Shown: positions 51,366 through 60,961 of the stretch, one piece after another | How the letters are laid out: the number at the start of each line of letters is the position of its first letter | How positions within the stretch are numbered: the stretch's first letter is position 1 | Source of the DNA: CAZUWH01 sp964624075 | GTDB taxonomy: Bacteria; Pseudomonadota; Alphaproteobacteria; Rhodospirillales; Rhodospirillaceae | NCBI GenBank assembly: GCA_964624075.1 | Contig: CAZUWH010000004.1 | Span: 85,219 to 149,218 of the forward strand | DNA length: 64,000 bases | Direction: 5' to 3' | Notes under the pieces: model-generated | Seen by the model: only the letters and a program-made list of their open reading frames with translations | The model's database searches: none | Told to the model about the DNA's origin: nothing | Translations under genes and position numbers: made by a program

Positions 51366-52504
51366 CGCTCTCCATTCTGGCCGCCCGATGCGCTCGGGGA
51401 AGGTGAAAGCACGTCGGCGCGGGCGGGCGGGCGCCCCCGGCCGATTTCATTGAGCGGCAGGTAGGGCAGCACTCCCTGGGCACCTGCACCATCAACGACG
51501 ATCTTGCCGGCCGCACCGCGCAGCAGTTCCTCAAGCGTTTCGTAATACAGCCTGCGCTCGGTCACTTCGCGGTTGGTCGCGTAGGCATCAAGGACTGCCA
51601 GGAAACGACTCGCATCGCCCTGCGCCCGATTGACCACTTCCTCCCTGTAGGCCTGCGCCTCCTGCACCAGCCGTTCGGCATCGCCGCGGGCCGTGGGAAT
51701 GATCGAGTTGCGATAGGCTTCAGCCTCGTTGCGCAGTCGCTCGCGATCAGCCTTGGCACGTTGTACGTCGTTGAAGGCGTCCACCACCTCGGCAGGCGGA
51801 TCCACTTTAGCGAGCTGCACGCGCTTGATGCGAATCCCGGCCTGATACTGATCCAGAAGTCGCTGCAAGGTTTCCAGACTGCGCTGTTCGATCACGTCAC
51901 GTCCTTCCGTCATGGCAACCTGGATGGGCGTCTGGCCGATCACTTCCCGCATGGCACTTTCCGCCGCCACCCGTACCGTGTTCCCCGACTCACGCACATT
52001 AAACAGATAGTCTGCCGCATTCTTGACATCCCAGATGACCGTGAAATCAATATCAACGATGTTTTCGTCGCCCGTCAGCATCAGACTCTCTTCGGCCACA
52101 TCGTGGGGAGTCGCGAGCCGCCCTCGCTGTTCGCTGCGATAACCGATCTCGACCTGATTCTCGATTGTGACCTTGGGCCGGTACACTGCGCCAATCGGTG
52201 CGGGCAGATTGTAATGCAGGCCAGGTTCCACGCTATCCACATAACGACCGAAAATCACGACTACGCCCTGTTCATCGGTCTGGACCCGGTAGAAACCGCT
52301 CATCCCCCAGACCAGTCCGCCTAGCAGCACGATCAGTATGACACTCCGCCCTCCGCCCGTACCGCCAGGCAGAAGACGCCGGAAACGATCCTGGCTCCGA
52401 CGCAAGAGCTCTTCCAGGTCAGGTGCCGGCGAGACTGAACCGCGTCCCCATGGTCCCTGTCCGCCGCCTCCCCAGGGGCCTCCCCCCTGATTGTTCCAAG
52501 CCAT
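51362..52504 (-). CDS. hflK: HflK, SPFH-domain regulator of FtsH
   Basis: A 380-residue protein. The N-terminus is Gly/Pro-rich (NNQGGGPWGGGGQGPWGR), as in HflK proteins, then a membrane helix (about 54-73) and the SPFH domain (VQTDEQGVVVIFGRYVDSVE, GLHYNLPAPIGAV, DENIVDIDFTVIWDVKNAAD). A long coiled helix and a family-specific tail follow. It pairs with HflC. It is divergent from mrp with 196 bp between starts, which should hold both promoters. Confidence 0.95.
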   Translation of the reverse strand: MAWNNQGGGPWGGGGQGPWGRGSVSPAPDLEELLRRSQDRFRRLLPGGTGGGRSVILIVLLGGLVWGMSGFYRVQTDEQGVVVIFGRYVDSVEPGLHYNLPAPIGAVYRPKVTIENQVEIGYRSEQRGRLATPHDVAEESLMLTGDENIVDIDFTVIWDVKNAADYLFNVRESGNTVRVAAESAMREVIGQTPIQVAMTEGRDVIEQRSLETLQRLLDQYQAGIRIKRVQLAKVDPPAEVVDAFNDVQRAKADRERLRNEAEAYRNSIIPTARGDAERLVQEAQAYREEVVNRAQGDASRFLAVLDAYATNREVTERRLYYETLEELLRGAAGKIVVDGAGAQGVLPYLPLNEIGRGRPPARADVLSPSPSASGGQNGER

Positions 52505-52700
52505 TGACTCGTCCTCTCCTCAAATCTCGTGCGAAGGCTCCGGGGTATCGTCCGCTTTTTGAACGGGCCCCCGTTTGCAAAGCGGCTGCAGGTTCTTATA
52601 TGACAGCCAGCTTAAACGCGCAACGCACCCTTCGTGCGCGGCGGGTCCTAATAAAGCTAAAATTTACACGGATATTGGCGTGAGGCGGGAGTTTTTAAGC

Positions 52701-53834
52701 ATGTCGGATGTATCCAGAGAGGATGTGATGGAGGCGTTGCGTACCGTGATCGACGCGGAAAGTGGGGGAGACATCGTGAACCTGGGATGGGTGAGCAGCG
52801 TACAGGTGAAAGAAGGCCACGTGACCTTTGTGCTGGACGTACCACCGCAACGAGCTCATGATTTCGAACCCCACCGCAAGAGGGCCGAGGATGCTGTCTA
52901 TGACGTGCCGGGCGTGCTGTCGGTCACAGGGATTCTAACGGCTCATGGCACTGACGGAGGCCGGGCCACCAACGCGCCACAAGACGGCGGCCCCGTGGGA
53001 CAACAGGTTCTGGACGGCAAGCTGGCCTTGCCCACGATCAAGGCCATCATCGCCATTGCCTCCGGCAAGGGGGGAGTTGGCAAGTCCACCACCGCAGCCA
53101 ACCTGGCGTTGGCCTTTTCGCATCTGGGGCTCACGGCCGGTCTGTTCGACGCCGACATCTACGGGCCTTCGGCACCGCGGATGATGGGCCTGAAAGACAA
53201 CAAACCAGCCCTCAACGAGGATGAAAGCAAACTCTTGCCGCTCGAAAACCATGGCATCAAGGTCATGTCGATCGGTTTCATGGTCCCAGAAGACGCCCCC
53301 GTCATTTGGCGGGGTCCCATGGTGATCGGAGCCCTGGAACAGCTTCTGCGCGATGTCGAATGGGGCGCGATGGACATCCTTGTCATCGACCTGCCGCCGG
53401 GAACCGGCGATACGCAGCTGACCATCTCCCAGCGCGTGCCATTGACCGGCGTGGTCATCGTCTCCACCCCGCAGGATATCGCTCTCCTGGATGCCAGGAA
53501 GGGACTGAACATGTTCCGCAAGGTTGAAGTGCCTGTCTTTGGCATCATTGAGAACATGAGTTACTACATCTGCCCGAAGTGCGGCCATCGTGCAGAAATC
53601 TTTGCCCATGGCGGCGCCAAAAAAACTGCTGAAGAGCTAAGCTGCAACTTTTTGGGTGAGATCCCGCTCGACATCCAAATTCGGGAAACATCCGATGGGG
53701 GGACACCCATTGTGGCCATGGCCCCCGATGGTCCCCATGCCAAGGCCTATCTCGGTATCGCCCAGGCCATCTGGGATCAGATTGCTCTCCGCAAAAGCGG
53801 GGGACGTGAGGCACCGCGATTCGTCGTCCAGTAG
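52701..53834 (+). CDS. mrp: Mrp/ApbC P-loop Fe-S cluster carrier
   Basis: A 377-residue protein from ATG 52701. Residues 1-85 form the MIP18/DUF59 domain. The ParA-type ATPase domain has the deviant P-loop SGKGGVGKSTTAANLALAF near 121, FDADIYGPSAPRMMG and DLPPGTGDTQLTISQRVPL. The cluster-binding CPKC is at about 290. It binds and transfers [4Fe-4S] clusters. Earlier in-frame codons (from 52575) lack family sequence. It ends with TAG, so TAG is a real stop in this genome. Confidence 0.95.
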   Translation: MSDVSREDVMEALRTVIDAESGGDIVNLGWVSSVQVKEGHVTFVLDVPPQRAHDFEPHRKRAEDAVYDVPGVLSVTGILTAHGTDGGRATNAPQDGGPVGQQVLDGKLALPTIKAIIAIASGKGGVGKSTTAANLALAFSHLGLTAGLFDADIYGPSAPRMMGLKDNKPALNEDESKLLPLENHGIKVMSIGFMVPEDAPVIWRGPMVIGALEQLLRDVEWGAMDILVIDLPPGTGDTQLTISQRVPLTGVVIVSTPQDIALLDARKGLNMFRKVEVPVFGIIENMSYYICPKCGHRAEIFAHGGAKKTAEELSCNFLGEIPLDIQIRETSDGGTPIVAMAPDGPHAKAYLGIAQAIWDQIALRKSGGREAPRFVVQ

Positions 53835-53854
53835 GCCCGCTTCATCGTGTCTGT

Positions 53855-53890
53855 TACGGCGCCAGATTCTCATGAGAGTATAGCGCCGTA
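53855..53890 (+). terminator. Hairpin after mrp
   Basis: TACGGCGC (53855-53862) and GCGCCGTA (53883-53890) form an 8-bp stem with a 20-nt loop, 20 bp after the mrp stop. No T tract follows, so the call is weak. Confidence 0.4.
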
Positions 53891-54242
53891 GGTTGCACCC
53901 ATCCTATCAAAAGTATAGACAGGCAACTTTTAAACTTGAAATGGTATACGTCTAATATCATGCTATCAATACAGATTGACCCCACCCCCCGCGCGGTGCA
54001 GGGATTCCTGACGGCGAAGACGACAGCGACCCTCTCTCACCCGCCCTTGCCGAAGGTCGGCAAGGGCGGTTTCGATGCCCTGTTCGATGACACCGTGTGC
54101 TACTGTCTGACCCGGCCGCTCCAGTTGGTCGAGGTTGACAGTGTTCGACCTGGCAAGGATCCAAACGTCCTACCCTTCCTCCTGATCTCCCGCCTTCGCC
54201 ACCAACTTCAGCCGGAGCCTGCGCATTCGCAATCCTGCCCGC

Positions 54243-54865
54243 CATGCACAAAAGTCGACGGTATCGCACCCTGCGTGAAGGGCAGAACTGGGCTGAAGTC
54301 GGCGCCATGCCGCTGATCGACCTTCTGCGCGAGGAGGAAGTCAACAATGTCATCGGCGCTATGTGGAACATGCGCTGGGAGGACATGCAACCGACGGAAA
54401 TCGGTCCAAGAGGCAAGACGGTGGGAGCACTGAAAGCCCTAAAAAGCAAACTGTTCGGATTTTTTGGCGGGTGGCAGGGGTGCGCAATGGCTATGTGCCA
54501 CCGAGGCCAGAGGATCGCAAACTGTTGCAGAACCTGTTGTCCGTCAATGCCGACAGTATCAAAAGGGTTCTCACCGAGTTAACCCACCTCTATAGGCAGG
54601 AATTCAAGCCGGCCAAGCAGTACCGAACAGGGTCAGGAAGGCTCATTGCGTGACGACTTCAACAAATGGGCCACCAAGCTGCTGGCCAACATGGGCAAAT
54701 TCCTCATGATTCGTGCCTATTACAAGTACAAAAAAATCGATGTCGAGTACTTGAAACAGTTCACGACCAGCCACGGCCTGACCATTCCCGTACGCAGGCG
54801 TTCCATCCCGTATCTGATGCGTTTTTTCGAGCACATGACCGAGGGGGCCAGTAATACCTGTGGGC
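54243..54865 (+). pseudogene. Unrecognised conserved-looking protein, frameshifted
   Basis: Three frames read as one protein-like sequence: MHKSRRYRTLREGQNWAEVG, MPLIDLLREEEVNNVIGAMW and NMRWEDMQPTEIGPRGKTVG, then VPPRPEDRKLLQNLLSVNAD, LTELTHLYRQEFKPAKQYR, then LRDDFNKWATKLLANMGKFL, YYKYKKIDVEYLKQFTTSHG and SIPYLMRFFEHMTEG. Shifts lie near 54465 and 54645. The amino-acid mix is that of a folded soluble helical protein. I do not recognise the family. The start may lie earlier. The 408 bp before it show nothing else. Confidence 0.6.
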
Positions 54866-54943
54866 ATTTCCAAGAGCCCCTCTCTCCCTCCCCCTTGGAT
54901 CAGGAGAGGGCTAACAAAGTCCAGGCGGAAGGCTTCACGCCCC

Positions 54944-54995
54944 CCTCGATCCTCTCCCGACGGACCCCGTCCCAAAAAAGACCCCCTGGACTGGT
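54944..54995 (+). repeat. Repeat family C, copy 3
   Basis: CCCCTCGATCCTCTCCCGAC, GGACCCCGTCCC and AAAAAGACCCCCT are shared with 16325-16370 and 40690-40745. It sits right after the end of the unrecognised pseudogene. Confidence 0.65.
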
Positions 54996-55085
54996 AAAGA
55001 TGCATACATACGGCAGCTCCCAAGGAGAGAAAGTAAGGGGGCTCCTGGGGGTGTCCGATGGGACAAGAGATCAAGACTAGTGCGT

Positions 55086-55751
55086 TCAGGAACGGTCCGG
55101 CAGACGGAAAAAGTCGCGGAACATCAGCGCCACCGTGATGCCAAGGAAGGCCCCCATAACGACGTCGCTCAAGAAATGAACCGTGGTCACCACCCGACTC
55201 GCGCTGACTAGCCCTCCCACCACGAAAAAGGCCACGCGACACCCTGGCCGCAACAGGGCCAGCACCGTCATCGCCGCCCAGATGGTCTGGCTGTGACCGG
55301 AAGGAAACGACTGGGTGGCCCACGCCAGGCCGCCGAAAGGATCGAGGCCGTACAGGCCCTGCTCGAACAGAACGCGCGGCCGGAACCGGCCGAAAACGAC
55401 CTTCAGCCCTTCCACGACCAGCCCCGAGCCTGCCATGGCCGCCAGCAGCCACCCGGCCGCACGGGAGCGGACCTCCCATCGCTGCCGTTCCATGCCCTTG
55501 CGACCCCACAGACGTCCCCACAGGATGGTCCCCCCGGCAACGGCATACCAGGGCCAACCCTCACCCACTCTGGTCAGAACCTTGAAAAAGCCTTCCCAGT
55601 GGGGCGCAAGATTGGTCTTGCAGTACAGGGCAAGCGGCCGGTCCACGAACCTCATCAACAGGATACACAGCAAGACGATGATGGGCATGAGATGCACGAC
55701 AGGCGCCTCCCGCAGCCGGCGGAGCAGGACACAAAGACTGGACCTCGTCAT
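55086..55751 (-). CDS. PAP2-family membrane phosphatase
   Basis: From ATG 55751 (MTRSSLCVLLRRLREAP), 221 residues. It is a multi-helix membrane protein with the three PAP2 motifs: KVVFGRFRPR, then PSGHSQTIWA, then SRVVTTVHFLSDV. Such enzymes dephosphorylate phosphatidate, undecaprenyl-diphosphate or lipid A; the substrate cannot be decided. The frame is also open upstream into the end of the glycosyltransferase remnant (to 56084), so an in-frame fusion could be made, but ATG 55751 gives the expected size. Confidence 0.85.
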   Translation of the reverse strand: MTRSSLCVLLRRLREAPVVHLMPIIVLLCILLMRFVDRPLALYCKTNLAPHWEGFFKVLTRVGEGWPWYAVAGGTILWGRLWGRKGMERQRWEVRSRAAGWLLAAMAGSGLVVEGLKVVFGRFRPRVLFEQGLYGLDPFGGLAWATQSFPSGHSQTIWAAMTVLALLRPGCRVAFFVVGGLVSASRVVTTVHFLSDVVMGAFLGITVALMFRDFFRLPDRS

Positions 55752-57264
55752 TGCTTTCCTCCCGTCAAACCGCCTCTGCCACCGGCTGTGCGCCGGGAGT
55801 CTGGCGGCCATAGAGCGGCCATAGAGAAGAACGGAGCAGCCGAATCGCCTGACAATCGGCACGGTGGCATCCTCGGCCAGACGTTGGGCCATGGCATCGA
55901 CCAGCTCCATGGCCCCGAAGCCAAAACGGCCATACAAACCCCATATCATGCCATCGCGGGTCATGGCTGCTGCCGCGGTTTCGTCGCCGGTGGTCACGAA
56001 TGCCTCCAGATCAAGGCCGACGCGATGCGCCAGCCGGCGCAGGAACCAAGCCGATGGAGTCGTCGGGCAGGACGAGGACATCACCGGGCCGGACGGTGTC
56101 GCGCAAGGCCGCCAGGGCAGCTTCCCAGGCCGGCCTGTGCTCGATGTCCTGATAAGCGACGGCGTTGATCCCCAGGATCAGCCCGAACATGCCTACCATC
56201 ACCCCCCTTCCTGCTCCCCAAAGGCTAGGGAACTGAGGAACAGGTAACGGGGAATGAAAACGGGTCGCACCCCTTCCAGGGCCAGCAACACGACCGGCGG
56301 GACCAGGAAAGCCGGCAGCGGTGGCCAGTGTGCAGGCTGGAAATCGAGCGTATCGACTGGCGCAAGCAGATAGACCACGGCAACGGCCCTCAGGAAACGA
56401 TCGGAATCGGCTGGCGGTGCCCAGAACCAGCGTGCCTGTTCAACCACGGTATCGACCATAGCCGGCCACCACAAGGCCCATACCAGCAGAATGGCGGCAA
56501 AGGCAGTAAAGGCAGTTGCCCGAAATACAATCAGAGGGTACCACTGTCCGCGTGGCTGTAATAAAACTAGCCACACGACACTGATGCCCAGACCCATAAC
56601 GCTCATAACGGCAATGTTCAGTGTTGACAATGCCTCCGCTGCCCCCAAGGACCACAGTAAGCCATGTTATACTCACCGGGCCTTGATCGTGACCGATCAA
56701 GGCCCGGTGACAGTGGAGCTTTCCGGTCCTCGTTCGGCCCGCCGCCTTTCCCGACCCACGAGAACGGCCCATAAGGCAAGCAGGAACAGAAAGCCCGGCA
56801 TGGTATAGCTGCGGGCCTCCTGTCCGAACATAACATGGAAGGGTGACAAGGCGACCAGCAGGCCAGCCGTCAGGGGGCCGGTTTTCCATCTGTCCTTCTC
56901 AACCCCCGCCCGCGCACCATCACCGCCAGAAGGGAGGCGGTTGCTGCGCCGAACAGAGCCGGCAGCAGCCGCAAACTCGCCGCGTCGGTACCAAGGAATC
57001 TGACAGCCAAGGATTGCTATCCAAAAAAGGAGGATAGTGCATTCCGGCAAGGGCATTGTGAACCATTTCGCCCACGGGCATCATGGCACGTTCGGCGGTC
57101 AGAATTTCGTCGAACCATAATGAATCGTCGCCAAGACCGGCTAATCGGACCCACAGGGCCACGACACTAGGAATGCCCATGCCCGTCACGGCCGGGACCA
57201 CGCCAACTGGGATCTTGAAAGCAGACGGTGTGCGAGTGGTGTCGTGAGGGGTCTTGCGGCGCAC
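55752..57264 (-). pseudogene. GT39-type (PMT-like) glycosyltransferase, decayed
   Basis: From ATG 57264: MRRKTPHDTTR, then a first membrane part and GLGDDSLWFDEILTAERAMM with HYPPF, the acidic first loop of GT39 enzymes. Next, ALSPFHVMFGQEARSYTMPG and FLFLLALWAVLVGRERR appear. A perfect palindrome (56673-56710) interrupts the frame, and SLGAAEALSTLNIAVMSVMG, MFGLILGINAVAYQDIEHRP and WGLYGRFGFGAMELVDAMAQ follow. At least four frame changes. The family adds sugars from lipid carriers to lipids or proteins. Its C-terminus now reads in frame into the PAP2 gene. Confidence 0.8.
56673..56710. repeat. Perfect 17-bp inverted repeat inside the GT39 pseudogene
   Basis: TCACCGGGCCTTGATCG and CGATCAAGGCCCGGTGA are exact reverse complements around the loop TGAC. 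The 17-mer GGGCCTTGATCGTGACC within it also occurs at 21879-21895, and its 13-nt core at 13272-13284. There is no T tract. It breaks the coding frame of the host gene, which suggests a small inserted palindrome. Confidence 0.85.
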
Positions 57265-57447
57265 CGGTTTTCTCCTTTTGCGTCCCTAGAGCCAAAATGA
57301 AACATTGCCCATCAACAGCCGGACTTGTCCCGGTCCTCCCGTCACTGCAAAAGCGGTCATGGGACAGTGCGCGGATCAGGGTCACCTAATAACGCACGTG
57401 GGCGTTCATTATGCCCTGATCCAGCTTCCTGACCTTCACACGTGGGG

Positions 57448-58002
57448 TCAAAAAATCAAAGAAGTGTACGCGACATTGGGTTCTACCCCATCCCGCTCCT
57501 CCCTGTTAAGACATAGGCGGTCCCCTTCTCGGCAACCGGTCAGCAGATGCAACAGATCGGACCGGGCTACCGCAACGCACCCCGCCGTCGAGTCATAGGT
57601 TGGCGTGGCGCAGTGCAGGAAAATAGCGCTGCCTCTGCCGGGGCGTGGGGGTGAGTCGTTATAGCCCAGGACCACGATAACGTCATAAAGCACATCCGTG
57701 CGCCACAGAGGCTCGTGACTGGCCGAAAAGGGGCGCTTGACCGGCCGGTTATAGGCGTCATGACCGGGATCGTCACACCAGCCATCATCAGGAGCAAGCG
57801 CGGAGACTGGCAGATCTGTAACCGGTAGTAGCAAACGGTCAGGTCTGTACAATACACGCTGCAAGGGCCAGCAGCCAGCCGGCGTGGCGCCATCCCCCTC
57901 GTGCTTGAGGGCTTCTGGCACCACCCCTCCCCGGCCCACGACGCAACGCCGGATGCTTCCGCTCCAGCGCAACCAGCCATCAGAAGAAACAAGGATATCC
58001 AT
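57448..58002 (-). CDS. YkuD-fold L,D-transpeptidase family protein
   Basis: A 184-residue protein. The catalytic motif is visible as FLHCATPTYDSTAGCVAV (His and Cys), and upstream GVVPEALKHEGDGATPAGCW and DAYNRPVKRPF are typical of the short cytoplasm- or periplasm-facing YkuD proteins of alphaproteobacteria. No signal peptide is obvious. Family members crosslink or edit peptidoglycan. The last 20 residues (after LCLNREERDG) may be an extension past a lost stop. Confidence 0.82.
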   Translation of the reverse strand: MDILVSSDGWLRWSGSIRRCVVGRGGVVPEALKHEGDGATPAGCWPLQRVLYRPDRLLLPVTDLPVSALAPDDGWCDDPGHDAYNRPVKRPFSASHEPLWRTDVLYDVIVVLGYNDSPPRPGRGSAIFLHCATPTYDSTAGCVAVARSDLLHLLTGCREGDRLCLNREERDGVEPNVAYTSLIF

Positions 58003-58358
58003 ATTCGATGAGATTCACTTCACACGCCCGTCGCAAGTCTGATCCTATGCTTCCGGCGCCGGCCATGCCAGAGAGGATGCCGGCCAGGGCAATCGTAGAA
58101 GGTATATATTCCTTCTATCAAGCCATCTCCCTTGGATCGGGGGAGGGGGGGTGTTCCCTCCCCCATAGGAACTTGTATCATCGCCTGATAGCTCTGCAAT
58201 GTCGGTAGGGCTCTGAATGCAAGGAAAGGCAGTTTCCAACTTGCACGCCTTGCGCTGGCCGTGATTCCCTGAATCATACCGGGGGTCATCTTCATGACTC
58301 GCCGGGATTCGAGAGATCCTCACCAGACAACGGCAGAGCTGTAATCAGGAGAGGTAGC
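58003..58358. other. Intergenic with a short hairpin repeat
   Basis: The 356 bp between the divergent YkuD and amylase genes. CCCTTGGATCGGGGGAGGG and CCCTCCCCCATAGG units occur at 58129-58170, like the arms of family B. Nothing else is seen apart from expected promoters. The ribosome site before 58359 is AGGAGAGG. Confidence 0.55.
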
Positions 58359-59815
58359 ATGGCATTCGTAGTACCGGCATGGGTCAGACATGCGGTCTTC
58401 TATCAAATTTTTCCCGACCGTTTTGCACGCTCAACATGCAACGATTCCCATAACTATAATCTTGAAGAGTGGGATACGCTACCGACCCATCATGGTTATA
58501 AAGGGGGAACACTGCGCGGCCCTCGCGACCGCCTGGATTACCTGCAGGATTTTGGCATCAATGCACTTTATCTGAATCCCATCTTTCAGTCGTCTACCAA
58601 TCACCGTTATCACACCTGCGATTATTTCCAGGTCGATCCTCTGCTGGGCGGCAACGCGGCGTTCGACAATCTGCTCGCCGCGGCACACGGCAAGGGCATG
58701 CGGGTCATTCTGGATGGCGTCTTCAATCATGTCGGCCGCTGTTTCTTTCCATTCAACGACCTGATCGAAAATGGTCCGGCCTCGGCGTGGGGGCACTGGT
58801 TCTAGGTCGGACAGTGGCCAATTCATCCCTACGATGGGACTCGCAAGGTGGGCTATGCCTGCTGGCACAATCTGCTGGCTCTGCCACAACTCAATCACGA
58901 TACCCCCGCTGTGCGGGCTTTCCTGTTCAAGGTGGCCGAGTATTGGCTGCGCAAGGGCATCGATGGCTGGCGACTCGATGCTCCGGACTGCATCCAGACG
59001 CCAGGATTCTAGGAAGAGTTCCGCACCCAGGCGAAAGCCATCAATCCCGGTGCCTATCTGGTCGGTGAAACCCTGCCGGAAGCGGTTGCATGGCTGGACG
59101 GCAATCGGTTCGACGGCGTCACCAATTACCCGCTCTATGGGGCCCTGACCATGTTCGCCGGCCGTGGTCATCTCGAGTCCGCGCACGTTAAGGTGACAAT
59201 GACCGGCATCAAGCAGTCTATTGATAGCAAATGCTTTGTGCAGCGCCTTCGGCATCTGATGGCAGTTTACCCATGGGATGCGACACTATCCCAGCTCAAT
59301 TTCCTCGAAACGCACGACGTTCCCCGCTTTCTGACCGTTGTCGGTGGTCATCGTCCGGCCTTGGAGACGTCCCTGGTGCTTCTGTTCACGCTGCCTGGGT
59401 GGGGGGGGGTACCAACCGTGTACTATGGCGGCGAGGTGGGACTTGGCGGGCGGTGACGATCCCGACTGCCGTCGGACCTTTCCACCCATAGCAGACTGGG
59501 ATTGCTCCCTTCTCGCCTTGCACAAGCGGCTGATCGCTTTGCGTCAGGCCTATCCCGTCCTGCGGACTGGTGCCATTGCCGGGATCAGGGGACAGGAAAC
59601 GACCGCCTGTTATCTCCGAACCGATGCCAGCACAACGGTTCTAGTTGCCGTCAATGCCGGCGCGGCACCGGTCCGCTGGCACGTGAAAGCGCGCGACCTG
59701 GGCGGTGATGCGTTCCGGGGAGCGAAAAATCCGTTCGGCACCGGAACAGTACAGTGGGAGGAGGACGGTCTGGTCCTTGTCCTGCCTTCCCACGGCCTCT
59801 ATCGCTGGGACATGA
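58359..59815 (+). pseudogene. GH13 alpha-amylase / neopullulanase family, two TAG codons and a frameshift
   Basis: ATG 58359 (MAFVVPAWVRHAVFYQIFPD). The GH13 regions are present: NALYLNPIFQSSTNHRYHTC, VILDGVFNHVG, GIDGWRLDAPD (nucleophile Asp), YLVGETLPEAVAWL (acid Glu) and FLETHDVPRFL. TAG codons interrupt at 58803-58805 and 59010-59012 (the latter where FW is usual). A shift near 59449 joins VPTVYYGGEVGLGG to DDPDCRRTFPPIADWDCSLL, and the C-terminal beta domain follows. All catalytic residues survive, so decay is recent. It hydrolyses alpha-glucans. No transport genes are adjacent. Confidence 0.92.
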
Positions 59816-60013
59816 GAAGGCGCACACCCGATTCGCAAGATGCACTGACAGGACGTTCCGTAACCTCCGCAGCAACGGGGCAAAGCCACAGGTGGATACC
59901 TCCCAACACATGCTCCCTGCCCTCTCCCGATCCAAGGGAGAGGGCTTTTCCTACCGCCCTTCAAGACCGGTGCGTCATGAAAAGTGGCGCACCAGCAGGA
60001 CATGGCGTGATGC

Positions 60014-60961
60014 TCAGGCAGATATCCTTTCATACCATCCCTTCGAGTCATTGACGACCCGCGCCACGAGCAGCATCACCGGCACTTCGATCAGCACGCC
60101 GACGACAGTGGCCAGGGTAGCTCCGGAGTGGAATCCGAAGAGACTGATGGCTGCGGCCACGGCCAGTTCGAAGAAGTTGGAGGCGCCGATCAGGGCCGAA
60201 GGACAGGCAATGGTGTGCTTCTCTCCCACCGCACGGTTGAGCCAGTAGGCCAACGCGGCATTGAAGAACACTTGAATCAGGATCGGCACGGCCAGTAGGG
60301 CAATGACGAGTGGCTGCTTCAGAAGCAGCTTCCCCCTGGAAGGCGAACAACAGGACGAGCGTAGCCAGCAAGGCCGTAGTCGACCACGGTCCGATCTTTG
60401 CCATCGCGGCATCGAAAGCTGCCTGTCCCTTTGCCAGGAGCACCTTGCGCCAGGACTAGGCCAGGATGACGGGGATCACGATGTAGAACGCCACCGACGT
60501 GATCAACGTCGCCCACGGTACGGCAATAGCTGAAAGGCCCAGCAAAGGGCCGACCAGTGGCGCGAAGGCGAAGACCATGATGAGATCGTTCAAGGCCACT
60601 TGCGACAGCGTGAACAGCGGATCTCCATTGGTCAGGCGGCTCCAGACGAAAACCATCGCCGGGCAGGGGGCGGCGGGCAGCAGCGGGGAAAACATGTTGC
60701 GAATGAACAGCCAGTTCACGAACAAAAGGTGACCCCAATGCCCCGGAGATGCTGGCGTACCTTGGGCAGTGCGCTGAAGTCCGCTTTCACCAGTATGGGA
60801 ATGATCATCACCCAGATCAGCAGGCCAACCGGGAGGTTGACCCGGGCCACTTCCATGCCACCGATGGCCTAAAACACGCGGGGCAGGAACTGGCCCACGG
60901 CAATGCCGGCGAGGATGCAGAAGAAGACCAACACGGTCAGGTAACGTTCGAACACCCCCAT
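60014..60961 (-). pseudogene. ACR3-type arsenite exporter, two TAG codons and deletions
   Basis: From ATG 60961: [32 protein letters not shown] (60871-60869; Gln in the family), [21 protein letters not shown] deletion leaves IGVTF joined to [20 protein letters not shown]. Then [40 protein letters not shown] and VIPVILA, TAG (60458-60456; Gln expected), SWRKVLLAKGQAAFDAAMA. After a shift near 60335, PLVIALLAVPILIQVFFNAA and GASNFFELAVAAAISLFGFH run to 60014. ACR3 exports arsenite through the inner membrane. No arsR or arsC is recognisable nearby. Confidence 0.9.

Noticed and set aside
12705..60871. Reassignment of TAG as a sense codon
   Set aside because: lnt (14431-14433), mrp (53832-53834) and waaA (62328-62330) end with TAG at the expected place, and most TAG-containing genes also have frameshifts or deletions.
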